DNA from: Cladopsammia gracilis
Lineage: Eukaryota; Cnidaria; Anthozoa; Scleractinia; Dendrophylliidae
Reading direction: 5' to 3'
NCBI GenBank assembly: GCA_022457155.1
Contig: JAJGOT010000089.1
Span: forward strand, 1,416,001-1,480,000
Length of the DNA: 64,000 bases
In this document: in pieces, positions 58,290-64,000 of the stretch
Layout of the letters: each line of letters opens with the position of its first letter
How positions within the stretch are numbered: the stretch's first letter is position 1
Position numbers and translations under genes: made by a program
Notes under the pieces: generated by a model
Told to the model about the DNA's origin: nothing
What the model saw: the letters and a program-made list of their open reading frames with translations, nothing else
Databases searched by the model: none

Positions 58290-58496
58290 AATTTTTGCTT
58301 TTATTTTTGTTACGTAATTTATCAGTAGTTTAACATTAAGTCATTGTTGTAACCGTATTTAAGTCTCATGTGTAACTTGTCTGTATAACTGATGAAGGTC
58401 GAGAGACCGAAACGTTTTTAAACTAAATTTTTATTTTTTATACCGAAAGTTGTCCATTTTCGGTCTTTTTAACTAGTTTTTTTATATATATATATT

Positions 58497-58544
<48 letters not shown>

Positions 58545-59371
58545 TGTACATTTAACTTTGACTGTCTAAGAGCACTTTGAAGAAAATATAGTACAGCGAT
58601 TTTAGGCTCGTTCAGACGGTACCGGACGAGTGTTCAACCGGTTGAAATTTTGTGTGGTTAGGTGTTCTGTTTACATGGAACCACGCTAACTGTACCATAA
58701 TTTAGACGCCTAGACGTTCAAAAATTTGAACCCCAAAATTGGGGACAAATTTTTAGCCGGTACGGTCAATAATTGACCCGGCACGGTGTGAACACCCTGA
58801 CCATCTAAATTTTTGTACGGCAAAGGCGTGGTTGCATGAACGCGCATGAATGGTAAAACCACTGACAAAGGTTAAACTTCAACTGGTTAGTCTGTTCCAT
58901 GTGAACAGAACGAAAATATTGCACGGCTCCGTGTGAACAAAATGTCCGGTCAAATTTTTCAACTGGTTGAAAATTCGTTCGGTACCGTGTGAACGGGCAC
59001 AATGTTAGTTCGTATTATTGGTGACTGCCGTAAAAAGATCAAGCACTGAAACGGTAGCTGAAGCTTCAACAACATCAAAATTGATCCATGTTCCAGAGGC
59101 CATGATTGAGCCTTACATTATTATAAAATGCAGTTCATTTCAGATGTGTCGTATAAATTATCCAGGCGCCCGTTGCTGGAGCGAAGATGTATACACAAGG
59201 CAAGATACTCTATTTAACTTACCAGGGTCCATAAAACATTATAAAATGCGTTGACGAACCGAACACCCTGTCGTCAAAATCTACATCTGTGAGTGAAAGC
59301 ACTTTCTCGCTCAGGCTTGGAGAAATAATGTAGAAGAGAACAAAAACAATCACGATTTCTTTTGCAGCCAT
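41190..59371 (-). CDS. TXNDC5: TXNDC5/ERp46-like ER thioredoxin-domain protein (12 exons, 392 residues)
   Basis: The twelve exons (149, 94, 59, 103, 122, 85, 87, 147, 83, 88, 42 and 120 coding bases) total 1,179 bases and read as one open frame. The product has a signal peptide (residues 1-21, IVIVFVLFYIISP core), thioredoxin domains with active sites at residues 51-54 (CEHC), 177-180 (CSHC) and 311-314 (CRHC), cis-Pro stretches AYPT, AFPS and GYPT, acidic linkers between domains, and a C-terminal HDEL for ER retrieval. TXNDC5/ERp46 is a protein disulfide isomerase that introduces disulfides into secretory proteins. Human TXNDC5 has CGHC in all three domains, so the changed second residue here is unusual. 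The three domains share one exon pattern. Intron 6 carries a Ty3/gypsy element. Confidence 0.93.
41850..42175. repeat. Three diverged ~95-bp tandem units with poly-G
   Basis: Units share a GGTCYCA-AAGACCAAAT core and CACTGAACAGCAC-like sequence. A run of about 20 G (41985-42007) lies between the first and second units. Located in intron 11 of the TXNDC5-like gene. Confidence 0.65.
42226..42267 (-). CDS. TXNDC5: TXNDC5-like exon 11
   Basis: Encodes VDCTEEQELCESFG, the strand and helix after the domain 3 active site. Acceptor CCCCTCAG/GTTG, donor TTTGGG/GTAGGT, both phase 0. Confidence 0.9.
42381..42619. mobile_element. 239-bp fold-back MITE in intron 10
   Basis: ATAGCGTTCCGCCCAGAT and ATCTGGGCGGAACGCTAT are perfect 18-bp inverted ends. 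GCATTGTGGGATCGAAATGCG is mirrored by CGCATTTCAATCCCATGATGC inside. Overlapping frames of 67-105 codons are artefacts of the fold-back. Confidence 0.85.
42781..43030 (+). mobile_element. SINE with tRNA-like head
   Basis: A tRNA-like stretch at the 5' end is followed by a body, TCGCCAAATGCCAACTTAGT, TAGAGCAAAACAAAAGCAG and GAAGTGGATTACAGTTC, which also occurs without the head at 32.05-32.32 kb. This is the arrangement of a tRNA-derived SINE with an internal Pol III promoter (box A TAGCTCAGTTGG, box B-like GGCTTCAAATCC). Confidence 0.7.
42782..42853 (+). pseudogene. tRNA-Thr(AGT)-like pseudogene, head of the SINE
   Basis: The acceptor strand GGCTTCA, D-arm AGCTCAGTTGGTAGAGC, an anticodon arm TTGCA-CCAGTAA-TGCAG (loop anticodon AGT) and a T-arm-like GGCTTCAAATCCCGC are recognisable. 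Position 33 is C instead of U, the T stem is mismatched and the 3' acceptor strand (TTTAAGG) does not pair well, so it is not a working tRNA gene. Confidence 0.55.
43327..43414 (-). CDS. TXNDC5: TXNDC5-like exon 10 (active site CRHC)
   Basis: Begins directly after the split Trp with CRHCQELGPVWDQLANRC and ends GPRIAK. Acceptor GGTTATAG/GTGCC (phase 2), donor GCCAAG/GTTTAC (phase 0). Confidence 0.92.
43800..44365. mobile_element. TTAA-ended MITE containing nested elements
   Basis: A 36-bp terminal inverted repeat begins TTAAAGAATCTGACCCACCC and ends in the reverse complement GGGTGGGTCAGATTCTTTAA, with one mismatch. TTAA at both ends suggests piggyBac-type target use. Inside, TATAGAGCGTATGCAC (about 43880) mirrors GTGCATACGCTCTATA (44048-44063), and a complete TA-flanked element (44065-44245) lies next to it. 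Confidence 0.75.
44065..44245. mobile_element. Inner 181-bp MITE with TA target duplication
   Basis: GGCCATTTGCACGATGACGT at the left and ACGTCATCGTGCAAATGGCC at the right form inverted arms that continue through GACTACTACTACCAGAAT and its complement, about 45 bp in all. TA flanks both ends. Confidence 0.85.
44790..45070. repeat. Four ~70-bp tandem units with inverted CCAAT boxes
   Basis: Units contain GGCTACATGTGTTTGCATCA and GTTCTGATTGGTTCATTGGA, separated by CCTTTTCCCGCGCTTGG-like sequence. They match the 66-bp units at 695-826, confirming a dispersed family. Confidence 0.8.
45183..45265 (-). CDS. TXNDC5: TXNDC5-like exon 9 (start of domain 3)
   Basis: Encodes IKPFQLTDSNFDAMI and TFVDFYVP, then the first two bases of the active-site Trp. 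Acceptor TTCTTTTCAG/ATC, donor CCTTG/GTAAGC, phase 2. FYVPW replaces the usual FYAPW. Confidence 0.92.
45537..45693. mobile_element. Palindromic MITE copy 1 (GTTGTAGGTTAAAATTATTTTA)
   Basis: The arms GTTGTAGGTTAAAATTATTT and its complement enclose TTTGTCCCAGATTCATTAAT. A second copy lies at 54.41-54.56 kb in another intron of the same gene. Confidence 0.85.
46242..46388 (-). CDS. TXNDC5: TXNDC5-like exon 8
   Basis: Encodes VDSYEGGRSLDDLKNYLKIS, the last helix of domain 2, then an acidic Ser/Glu linker (SETAEEIPSDSSDADMQ) before domain 3. Acceptor TGATTCAG/GTGG, donor ATGCAG/GTACAG, both phase 0. Confidence 0.9.
46923..47009 (-). CDS. TXNDC5: TXNDC5-like exon 7
   Basis: Encodes IDCTTEGKKCTEHNIHAF and PSLKLFKDGRE, with the cis-Pro of domain 2. 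The conserved DCT start matches exons 3 and 11. Acceptor CTTTTTGCAG/ATTG, donor AGAGAG/GTTTGT, both phase 0. Confidence 0.92.
47118..47470. repeat. C-rich tandem repeat in intron 6
   Basis: Units of about 110-150 bp share CCTTTGGATCCTRCCCTCTC, CATTTTGCACCACTGAC and CCCTGTGTC. A run of about 20 C lies at 47328-47347. Confidence 0.75.
48143..48281 (-). repeat. 3' LTR (139 bp)
   Basis: Read on the minus strand it begins TGAAGGGTTAGGCC and ends GTGAATTGTACA. It contains GAATAAAG, a polyadenylation signal. The 139-bp length is short for this group. Confidence 0.93.
48282..48292 (-). other. Polypurine tract
   Basis: AGGAAGGGAGG on the minus strand ends directly at the TG of the 3' LTR, the expected primer site for plus-strand DNA synthesis. 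Confidence 0.85.
48526..49410 (-). pseudogene. Gypsy integrase C-terminal part, after the frameshift
   Basis: This frame continues the integrase core: DNGPCFSAESF holds the second catalytic Asp and ANGEVERAVRTAK the Glu of the D,D-35-E triad. A basic C-terminal region with VWIRDQDRLGKV follows, ending at a stop at 48526. It is one frame away from the RT segment; the shift lies near 49.40 kb. Confidence 0.88.
49400..51115 (-). pseudogene. Gypsy RT, RNase H and integrase N-terminal part
   Basis: The RT core includes RICVDLTPLN, FTKLDANSGFWQIPL, FGISSAPEIFQ and a CRMDDILIHG box where R occupies the usual aromatic/H/Q position before xDD. RNase H shows FIAADASSTGLGAVLL, EKEALASVWACE and TDHKPL. 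The integrase zinc finger (HRGH then CFTC) and first catalytic Asp (LITVDYYSRW) follow. The frame is the same as gag-pro but is separated from it by stops. It is interrupted near 49.40 kb. Confidence 0.9.
51095..51128 (-). repeat. Triplicated 11-12 bp unit at the protease-RT junction
   Basis: On the minus strand GACAAGGGG(T) with ATGACAAGGGGT copies occurs three times in a row and places two TGA codons in the gag-pro-pol frame. The frame before and after is identical, so the tandem unit alone breaks the polyprotein. Confidence 0.8.
51116..52537 (-). CDS. Gypsy gag-protease
   Basis: From an ATG 28 bases after the 5' LTR the frame encodes about 473 residues. A capsid-like helical part comes first (WMKWSRRFERYRIASGL, GESVDAFIQDLYRLAEDCEY). 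Two CCHC knuckles follow near residues 246-280 (CIWCGRQQHRRELC and CNNCHKQGHFHTVC), then an aspartic protease with FKLDTGAAVSIVS near residue 332. It stops at a TGA in the triplicated junction repeat. The frame is also open backward through the LTR. Confidence 0.92.
   Translation of the reverse strand: MPDTEAESHQETSGLPSGAQENEINPQQPSQLPLPAKFDGANGPKQAECWMKWSRRFERYRIASGLKNKPEHEQVSTFLYAMGDCADDILATLRIDENKATYDEVRTALNGYFDVRRNLIVQRARFNKRHQLLGESVDAFIQDLYRLAEDCEYGSLKDGLIRDRIVVGVLDDTLSDRLQAKADLTLEQAVQMSRQSEARKQSRDLIRGNSDSSSASHSSGVNLVEKHKPDKKSTKANETQPKSERKCIWCGRQQHRRELCPAKDVTCNNCHKQGHFHTVCLSRKQPAKRTTVNEVTDPEEVDVPFLGEVYNGKGDFWTAVVKVDGHDTRFKLDTGAAVSIVSDREPWLKDKQLSNTQQILRGPGGTILSVIGTFNASLECKGHKITEPVYVLKDQLYSLLSKKACVDLGLIARIGEVVTQPADFKEEFPQLFTGLGKLKTEYRIKLNPEVEPACLYTPRRIPHPLLPKVKTRG
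52548..52564 (-). other. Primer-binding site
   Basis: TGGTGGCAGCGGTCCTT follows the 5' LTR end GTACA directly. TGG at the start complements a tRNA CCA end. The tRNA species was not identified. Confidence 0.7.
52565..52703 (-). repeat. 5' LTR (139 bp)
   Basis: Same sequence as the 3' LTR except for one base three positions from the end (TGT versus TGA start on the minus strand). TG...CA ends are intact. Confidence 0.93.
53521..53570. repeat. GGACAGAA microsatellite
   Basis: Six near-exact 8-bp units in a row (ACAGAAGG), in intron 6. Confidence 0.9.
53652..53736 (-). CDS. TXNDC5: TXNDC5-like exon 6 (active site CSHC)
   Basis: Starts after the split Trp with CSHCRKLAPTWKALAEYHK and ends ITIAK. 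Acceptor TATTGACAG/GTGC (phase 2), donor GCCAAG/GTACAG (phase 0). Confidence 0.93.
53879..54000 (-). CDS. TXNDC5: TXNDC5-like exon 5 (start of domain 2)
   Basis: Encodes a charged linker KEKEDSTETTESDNG, then LYTLTSQNFDKHVEM and HFIKFYAP with two bases of Trp. Acceptor ACACTGTAG/AAAG phase 0, donor CCATG/GTAAGC phase 2. Confidence 0.92.
54406..54561. mobile_element. Palindromic MITE copy 2 (GTTGTAGGTTAAAATTATTTTA)
   Basis: Same arms and centre (TTCCAGATTCATTAACATAA) as copy 1 at 45.54 kb, with about ten substitutions. Confidence 0.85.
54688..54780. repeat. 93-bp hairpin
   Basis: GGATTTTGTCAGCTGACCAA is mirrored by TTGGTCAGCTGACAAAATCC around AACTTGTT-AAATAACTTG. The flank repeats TTTATTCAATATGGA three times. 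Confidence 0.85.
54859..54961 (-). CDS. TXNDC5: TXNDC5-like exon 4
   Basis: Encodes LKLYYDHGEIKRYNGKRRMN and DLKAFVDKFAVTSE, the last strands and helix of domain 1. Acceptor ATTTTCAAG/GTTG, phase 2, donor TCTGAG/GTAGGG, phase 0. Confidence 0.92.
55007..55990. repeat. ~74-bp minisatellite, about 13 copies
   Basis: Units contain ATGACTGTTATAAGAAGTAA, TACTACAAATTATATTAGAC and CATCTACCCTGACTATAAGG. The period is 73-75 bp in the central copies. The first unit is followed by an inverted copy (CAGTCATAGGAGCCTTGTAG). No spacers separate the units, so it is not a CRISPR array. Confidence 0.92.
56196..56254 (-). CDS. TXNDC5: TXNDC5-like exon 3
   Basis: Encodes VDCTKETPLCAKQNIRAYP and the first two bases of the following Thr. 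Holds the cis-Pro of domain 1. Acceptor TATCTTCAG/GTGG, donor CCAAC/GTAAGC. Confidence 0.92.
56881..57153. mobile_element. 273-bp fold-back MITE with TTAATAGTCCAG termini
   Basis: TTAATAGTCCAGTTTCGAAT and ATTCGAAACTGGACTATTAA are perfect ends. The arms run for about 100 bp (through AGACTCGACCTGATGTAAAA and its complement). TTAA at both ends may be the target duplication. Located in intron 2. Confidence 0.88.
57296..57389 (-). CDS. TXNDC5: TXNDC5-like exon 2 (active site CEHC)
   Basis: Begins after the split Trp with CEHCKRFMPTWSLLADYYSK and ends HVTIAK. Acceptor TATATAAAG/GTGC (weak pyrimidine tract, phase 2), donor GCTAAG/GTAAAC (phase 0). Confidence 0.92.
57902..58049. mobile_element. MITE family copy C (ACGCAGCTCTTTACAACG termini)
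   Basis: TCTAATTTCATTGGACCTGT and TAGGTCTAGGGTCTATTG match copies A (37.82 kb) and B (40.01 kb). The ends CGCAGCTCT and AGAGCTGCG pair. Confidence 0.75.
58246..58282. repeat. TA microsatellite
   Basis: About 16 TA dinucleotides. Confidence 0.95.
58389..58413 (+). other. Hammerhead-core-like motif
   Basis: CTGATGA, a perfect four-pair helix GGTC-GAGA-GACC, then GAAAC. This is the conserved helix-II side of a hammerhead ribozyme, as found in Penelope-like elements. Helices I and III are not evident in the flanks. Confidence 0.4.
58480..58543. repeat. TA microsatellite, imperfect
   Basis: TATATA runs interrupted by TTTA and CA. Confidence 0.9.
58606..58998. mobile_element. 393-bp fold-back element in intron 1
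   Basis: GCTCGTTCAGACGGTACCGG at the left is mirrored, with mismatches, by CGGTACCGTGTGAACGGGC at the right. The arms include GTTCAACCGGTTGAAA and TTTCAACTGGTTGAAA. Confidence 0.75.
59223..59371 (-). CDS. TXNDC5: TXNDC5-like exon 1 (signal peptide and start)
   Basis: ATG at 59371 begins MAAKEIVIVFVLFYIISPSL, a hydrophobic signal peptide with probable cleavage around residue 21. SEKVLSLTDVDFDDRVF and HFIMFYGP follow. The donor CCCTG/GTAAGT splits the Trp codon (phase 2). The open frame extends further upstream, but those residues are Gly/Arg-rich with no signal-peptide character, so the ATG just before the hydrophobic core is preferred. Confidence 0.9.
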
Positions 59372-59640
59372 GTTTTCACAAGGACACGTTTTGTTTTGAT
59401 GAGAAACCGCTGTCCGCCCACCCTCGTCCCTTCGAAATCCCCTTGACCCCTTCCCCTCCCCCCAGCCGACCCCTACAGGTTGCTCGCAGGCTAGCCTGTG
59501 GACTTCTCTGGGGACCACTTCTCGCGGGGGTTTTTGCTCATCGGGAAAGGTTCGCGAAAATTAAACCTGCGTGTATTTTTAAGAACCAAAATAAGGGGAT
59601 GTAAAGGTACCACATGCTTGCACAATATAAATTTATTATC
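59372..59640 (-). promoter_or_regulatory. Likely promoter region of the TXNDC5-like gene
   Basis: About 250 bp upstream of the start codon is richer in G+C than the surroundings, includes CCCCTCCCCCCAGCC and has no TATA box at the usual distance. Position alone supports the call. Confidence 0.35.
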
Positions 59641-59652
59641 ATCAAACTTACT

Positions 59653-59766
59653 TCATGGGCAGGGCGGGCGTACGGTATTTACGCACGAGTTGGCGATGCG
59701 CTCACTCGTTCGATTTCTGATACAAACCAACGAGTGCGTAAAACCCGTACAAAGCACTGCCCATGC
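59653..59766. mobile_element. Short inverted-repeat element
   Basis: TCATGGGCAG and CTGCCCATG at the ends, and ACGCACGAGTT and AACGAGTGCGT inside, are inverted. Confidence 0.6.
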
Positions 59767-60296
59767 TGAAACTTGTTTATTTTATACATTGTGATTGGAC
59801 GAAACGCTTTTTTCACGTGTGAGAAAGTCGTTTCGCCATTCTGATTGGCTGCGAACCCCGAACGGGATTTTCAATTGAAAATCTCACTAAGTATGAAAGG
59901 AGCATTCTGATTGGTTCCTGATCTCGTACACAGAGTCCTCAAGCTTCTTCGTTGATACCGTAATGACGTAATTTAGAAATCAGCAATGAATGGTTAATAA
60001 GGTAAAATGCGCGCCATCTTAAAGTGTAGGCAAACACGCGAGCAACTGACCTAGTATCGGTCGCTTTGTCCAGTTATGTAACATTCCTACCTGATGAACA
60101 TGTACATGAGAGTCATAATGGATCAGTGTGATGAATGAATTAGGGATGCATCCAAATTGGTTCGGTTCATTGGTTCAGTAAAATTGCTAGAGACGTTTGA
60201 ATGCAGAGGTCAACAAAACGCGTAAGTAAAATGCACTGGTTCGGTTTTGCCGGATCTCTATGTAGAGATGCTCGAGCCAGACGTCACTTGAAGTGT

Positions 60297-60458
60297 ATAA
60301 GACAAACTGAATGCAAGCCTGGCTCTAACTGTTAATAGTATTTTCCTTCAGTATAGCCCTGGCCCTGAGGAAGGCTAATTTTGTTAGCCGAAATATTGGG
60401 CTGCTGAATAAATCAACCCATTGCCGTAGAGCCAGCCTTGCATTCAATTTGTCTTATA
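60297..60458. mobile_element. 162-bp fold-back element with hammerhead-like centre
   Basis: TATAAGACAAACTGAATGCA and TGCATTCAATTTGTCTTATA are inverted ends. Between them, at 60365-60393, CTGAGGA, GGCTAA-TTTTG-TTAGCC and GAAAT follow the CTGANGA-helix-GAAA pattern. AATAAATC follows. Confidence 0.7.
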
Positions 60459-60590
60459 AAATTGCTAGCTTTACAAATGTTGCAAACAAACGTTATCTCC
60501 CATATAAAAATGACGGGGTGCTCGTTTATCGCGGTACCTTTCATAGACAAACTATACTGCAAGGAAACATACTACATCATGCCCTCGGTA

Positions 60591-60865
60591 TGGCCATTAC
60601 CTTACGCATGCGCACAACCATTTCACCTGCGTGGTGGCAGCTGTTTTGTCCTGGTTGAGACTCACCAGCATGGAATATCCAGGCGTAAGAGTCTCATCAA
60701 TTGTGGAACTGGCGCTTAACCTTGATTGTAAACGGCGGGGTCGATGATTTTCGATGAGCCCTTACGCCTAGCTATGCCATGCCTGAGCCCTAACCAGGAC
60801 GAATTATCTGTCCATGGCTACCACTACCCTGGAGATATGGTTGCGCGCATACGTAAGGTAATGGT
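60591..60865. mobile_element. 275-bp fold-back element
   Basis: CCATTACCTTACGCATGCGC at the left and GCGCGCATACGTAAGGTAATGG at the right pair with few mismatches. CTGTTTTGTCCTGGTTGAGA and TAACCAGGACGAATTATC continue the pairing inward. Confidence 0.75.
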
Positions 60866-62255
60866 GTAATGGTGTAGTGTGCTTCCTTGAGGTCATAGTT
60901 TGTACCTTTTATACCCCGGATACCAGAGGTTCTCTAGCGGCTCGCTTTCGTGAGAAGCTGGGCCCGGAGGACGGCAACGAGCGGCGAAAATATAAGAGAC
61001 AAGAGAGGCGTGTACTATGCATAGTACGCCACCCAAATAGAGGATGGTATGCCTGTGGTTTTCCCTAGCTTAACAACTCCAACAGTTATTGATTTTTCCT
61101 GTATGGTTCGAATTACTGGGATTTTACGGTGTTTTCTCCATGGTTAAAATGGCTGTTATTGCAAGAAACACACTTAAACACGTACAAATGTGCTCCCATT
61201 TTATTACAACAATATAATAATTCAAACTAAAACTTAATAAGCTAACTAAAATGTTCTGATATAATGAAACCATCAGGTTTCGCAGTTCTGGCAACACTTA
61301 ATATATATAGATAGGCTTAGCCTAACAGCGTTGCACTTTGAACAAGCTTAACTAAGGTGAAAGGTTGGAAGCACATGAATTAAGATTGACGAACGGGCTA
61401 TTTTCAATTTTAGCAATTCTCAAAAACAGTATTACGCGACCGTCTGCACAGTACATTTTTATAGACCGTACAAAAGTTCACAAAAACAACTTTTCTCTGT
61501 CTGGAATAACTAGTACCACTACTTTCCGAATAAAATACAGTTTTTGTTTGTCAAAAATTGCTCGAGAAACTGATTTGAAAATTAGAAATTGCAAAAATAC
61601 ATAAACATATTTGCATAAGGCGATACGAGTGAAGATGGAACTGTACTATAAAATCAGTCTTGTTTTGTTTATATAAAATTGCTTTTAAATCTATCTAATG
61701 AATGAACAAACACATAAAAATGGACAACACAATCTTCTTTCGAAAAAAATTATTGAAATCTCCATTAGTTTACGTTTAAAAGCAAAACGCGTACCATTTC
61801 AATGCCATTTAATTATAGCTCATCGAGTTCAAGCTTTCTTCGTTGAAATTCAAGAGATCGATACAACTGAATTCAAGCACGTTTTAAAATCAATTCTCCA
61901 AAACTAACAATAACACCAATAAAAAGTCACTCACAGGTTGATATCAACATAAATTCTCATCGAAAACAGTAATCTGTTTTACCTTTTAATAGTCCCTCGC
62001 TTGCTTGGAAATTCAAATCTCCGCTTCCGGTTCTGAAATCCGTAGAAAACAAGCATCTCCCGCATTGATAAAAAACAAGATTTTATCCCTGAAAGCTCGT
62101 CTTTTTACACTAAAACGGCTTCTGAGTATCCCTTAATTAGTATCCTTGTCTTGAGTAGCAAACCGCGAAATATTCAGGGAAATAACGCCTTTAATTTAAA
62201 CGGTTTCTCCGCTTAGTAAATTCACAGTAAAACATCAAAGTGTTTTTCTAGCTGA
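60866..62255. other. Gene-free interval
   Basis: No supported gene. Frames of 60-80 codons (60877, 61365, 61698) have no domain or splice context. Confidence 0.35.
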
Positions 62256-62450
62256 CGTGACATTCGGCCGTGTAACCGCGCGAAAAACAAAGCCTCGCTT
62301 TGGTTTCAACATGACGTCGTACGCGCATGTTTTCCGACGTCATACGCGCCCGCGAGCTAGTCCTGCGCGAAGGCAAGCTAGTCCTGCGCGACGGCGGAGG
62401 GCGGCGTCGGGCACACGCGCGCCCGCGAAACATTCCGCTAGCCATGACCA
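62256..62450. other. GC- and CpG-rich island
   Basis: A sharp rise in CpG content against an AT-rich background, with a short duplication GCTAGTCCTGCGCGA. Both strands have Arg/Ala-rich open frames here, which is compositional. It may be a promoter for a gene outside the window. Confidence 0.4.
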
Positions 62451-63755
62451 TGAAAAATGAAGGGCATCGGTTCTATGAGTATGGAGCTGCGCAGCCAGGC
62501 CTTCGGCCTGGCAAGTGCTCCGCTATTAACATAAGTCCTCTAAAATTCTGGCTAAAACGACTAGATTTTGTTATTTGAAAACTAAAAAACTGTTGTTGGA
62601 GTGTCGGGGCCCAGTAAATGATGTGAATGGCCCGCTTATATAGCTGTTAATAGAAATATAAAAAATATCAATGTTTTATCACTGAATATAACAAATGAAA
62701 AAAAATGATCAAAATATTATACTACTCGTCAAATACAATGCTAATCAAGCACCTACGACAACAGAAACTCTGTTCAAGCTAAATATCCGAGAAAGTTATG
62801 TATGTTGTTTAGAGCTAGACGAGATTCTTTACGTGCTAAGTTAAAGAAAAAATCTCTCACATGAACATGCGCTTTGTATTGTTTTTGTTGTTGTTTATGT
62901 TTGCTTTTTCTTTTGAGTTTTGTTTTGTTTGCTTTTTTCTTTTTGTCTTCTTTTCTGCGAAACCGAACGTTTTTGCTTGTGAGAATGGCCTTATGCTAAT
63001 TACGTCACCCTCTCAAAAATCATTCTCAAACTTTGTTTGTGAACCAAAAAATCTTCGTATTTACACTGTTTTTGCATAAATATTCTTTTCAACTTTACTG
63101 CTTTGAGAATTCGTTATTGTGAAACTTCACAAAACTTCACTTCACACATTTGTTAAACTTCACAAGTTTACAACAATCCCCAAATGAGGTTTGAGTTGAA
63201 AATAGCTGTTGTGACGCAAGCTGTTCCACAAAATAAGAGTGAACTTCATGTCCATCTAGCCCGGACAAGACTCACAGTGAATCAGTTTGCTAGCGTCGTT
63301 CGCATTTATTAAATAGCTATATGTATTATAATTTCCCAAACTGCGACACTCTTTACTTTTTGTACAAGTTTTTCTAAATTTTTAACGTATGAGCCTCGAC
63401 AAATATCTGGATGAAACCGTAAGTTTGACGGCATGAAACAAATTTAAAACTAATATACTTTTCTATTGTTAAATAGCTGGAGTTTTTGTCAATACAACGC
63501 GCGCGTTGATTGGTTGATTCATCGTCAAATGACATCTAACAAACAGACTGTTTCCCGCCAATTGTGCTGAGCGGGCAACATTTGCGAAAGCGGGCAACAA
63601 TTTTGACGTCGGAGGGTAACATTGCACTGTTGCCCGCTAGCGCACGTGATCAGACCGTGACAAAAGGTGGCATGATTATGATGGATCGAGTGCTCGGTGC
63701 GTTTTTCAAACTGTCTTGTGTTGTGTTTTTTTTTTTGTGTTGCTATATAACAAAT
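62451..63755. other. Gene-free interval
   Basis: AT-rich sequence without supported genes. GCGGGCAACA-type words repeat around 63.57-63.64 kb, some inverted (TGTTGCCCGC). Confidence 0.35.
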
Positions 63756-63894
63756 CACTTAATGACTGATCCCTCGGGAAACAGTGAATTTTGTTTCCCT
63801 CGAATCTCGATGTTTCCCTCGACTTCGTCTCGGGAAATATCGAGATTCTCGGGAAACAAAATTCACTGTTTCCCTCGGGACCAGTCATTAAGTG
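63756..63894. mobile_element. 139-bp near-perfect palindromic MITE
   Basis: CACTTAATGACTGATCCCTC and GGGACCAGTCATTAAGTG form the ends. GGGAAACAGTGAATTTTGTT and AACAAAATTCACTGTTTCCC continue the arms, and ATCTCGATG-TTTCCC with its mirror ATATCGAGAT lies near the centre. Over 110 of 139 bases can pair. Confidence 0.88.
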
Positions 63895-64000
63895 TCTGTA
63901 TGCCATGGCACTGTTTATTAGTCTTTTTTAAGAGTAAGAGTAATTAAAGTTACTATCCTTTACAAGGTCTGGTAGTTCTTAATTTTTCAGTTTGTGAATA

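Noticed and set aside
58201..58291. C-terminal part of a 160-codon plus-strand frame ending in IYIYIYIY
   Set aside because: The frame runs through a MITE copy into a TA microsatellite; it is not a gene.
62248..62578. Overlapping Arg-rich open frames on both strands
   Set aside because: High CpG content lowers stop frequency; there is no domain, start context or splice support.

Overview
This window is eukaryotic nuclear DNA, most likely from an anthozoan cnidarian such as a stony coral. That is inferred from intron-rich metazoan genes, a Roco-type GTPase exon, a homogenised TPR array, and an AT-rich background crowded with fold-back MITEs, Penelope-like, THAP-type and Ty3/gypsy element remains. 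Species cannot be fixed from the sequence alone. There are no operons, CRISPR arrays or prokaryotic signals.

Three host-gene areas can be supported. (1) At 1.2-7.2 kb, on the minus strand, lie a Roc (Ras-of-complex) GTPase exon, a phase-compatible candidate exon at 4.75-4.88 kb, and a TPR array of near-identical 120-bp units. (2) At 33.3-38.9 kb, on the minus strand, is the 3' part of a gene whose last exon is 3.9 kb, encoding about 1,295 mostly low-complexity residues. A DEDDh-exonuclease-like HxAxxD motif sits upstream, but its frame does not fit the flanking splice phases. (3) At 41.2-59.4 kb, on the minus strand, is a complete 12-exon gene for a TXNDC5/ERp46-like ER protein of 392 residues. 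It has a signal peptide, three thioredoxin domains and a C-terminal HDEL. All twelve exons were placed by hand from splice sites and join in one open frame. The exons form a four-exon module repeated three times, and the active sites are CEHC, CSHC and CRHC instead of the usual CGHC.

Mobile DNA fills much of the rest. Intron 6 of the TXNDC5-like gene holds an almost complete Ty3/gypsy retrotransposon (48.14-52.71 kb): 139-bp LTRs differing at one base, a 5-bp target duplication ACTGG, PBS, PPT, and gag-pro-pol broken by two in-frame stops and one frameshift. Elsewhere there are a 5'-truncated LINE with a 13-bp target duplication (10.4-11.0 kb), a Penelope-like RT relic inside a long-armed inverted repeat with a THAP relic (1.8-3.6 kb), a second THAP relic (30.6 kb), a tRNA-headed SINE (42.8 kb) with body-only copies at 32 kb, and more than a dozen fold-back MITEs, some nested and several with clear target duplications.

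The stretch from about 7.2 to 33 kb has no convincing protein-coding gene. It holds diverged duplicated modules; one (22.6-25.2 kb) carries a conserved 5' splice site in each of four copies, which suggests duplicated untranslated first exons on the minus strand. Inverted minisatellite arms at 25.95 and 29.58 kb enclose 3.4 kb. Upstream of the TXNDC5-like gene (59.4-64 kb) only promoter-like GC-rich sequence and MITEs were seen.
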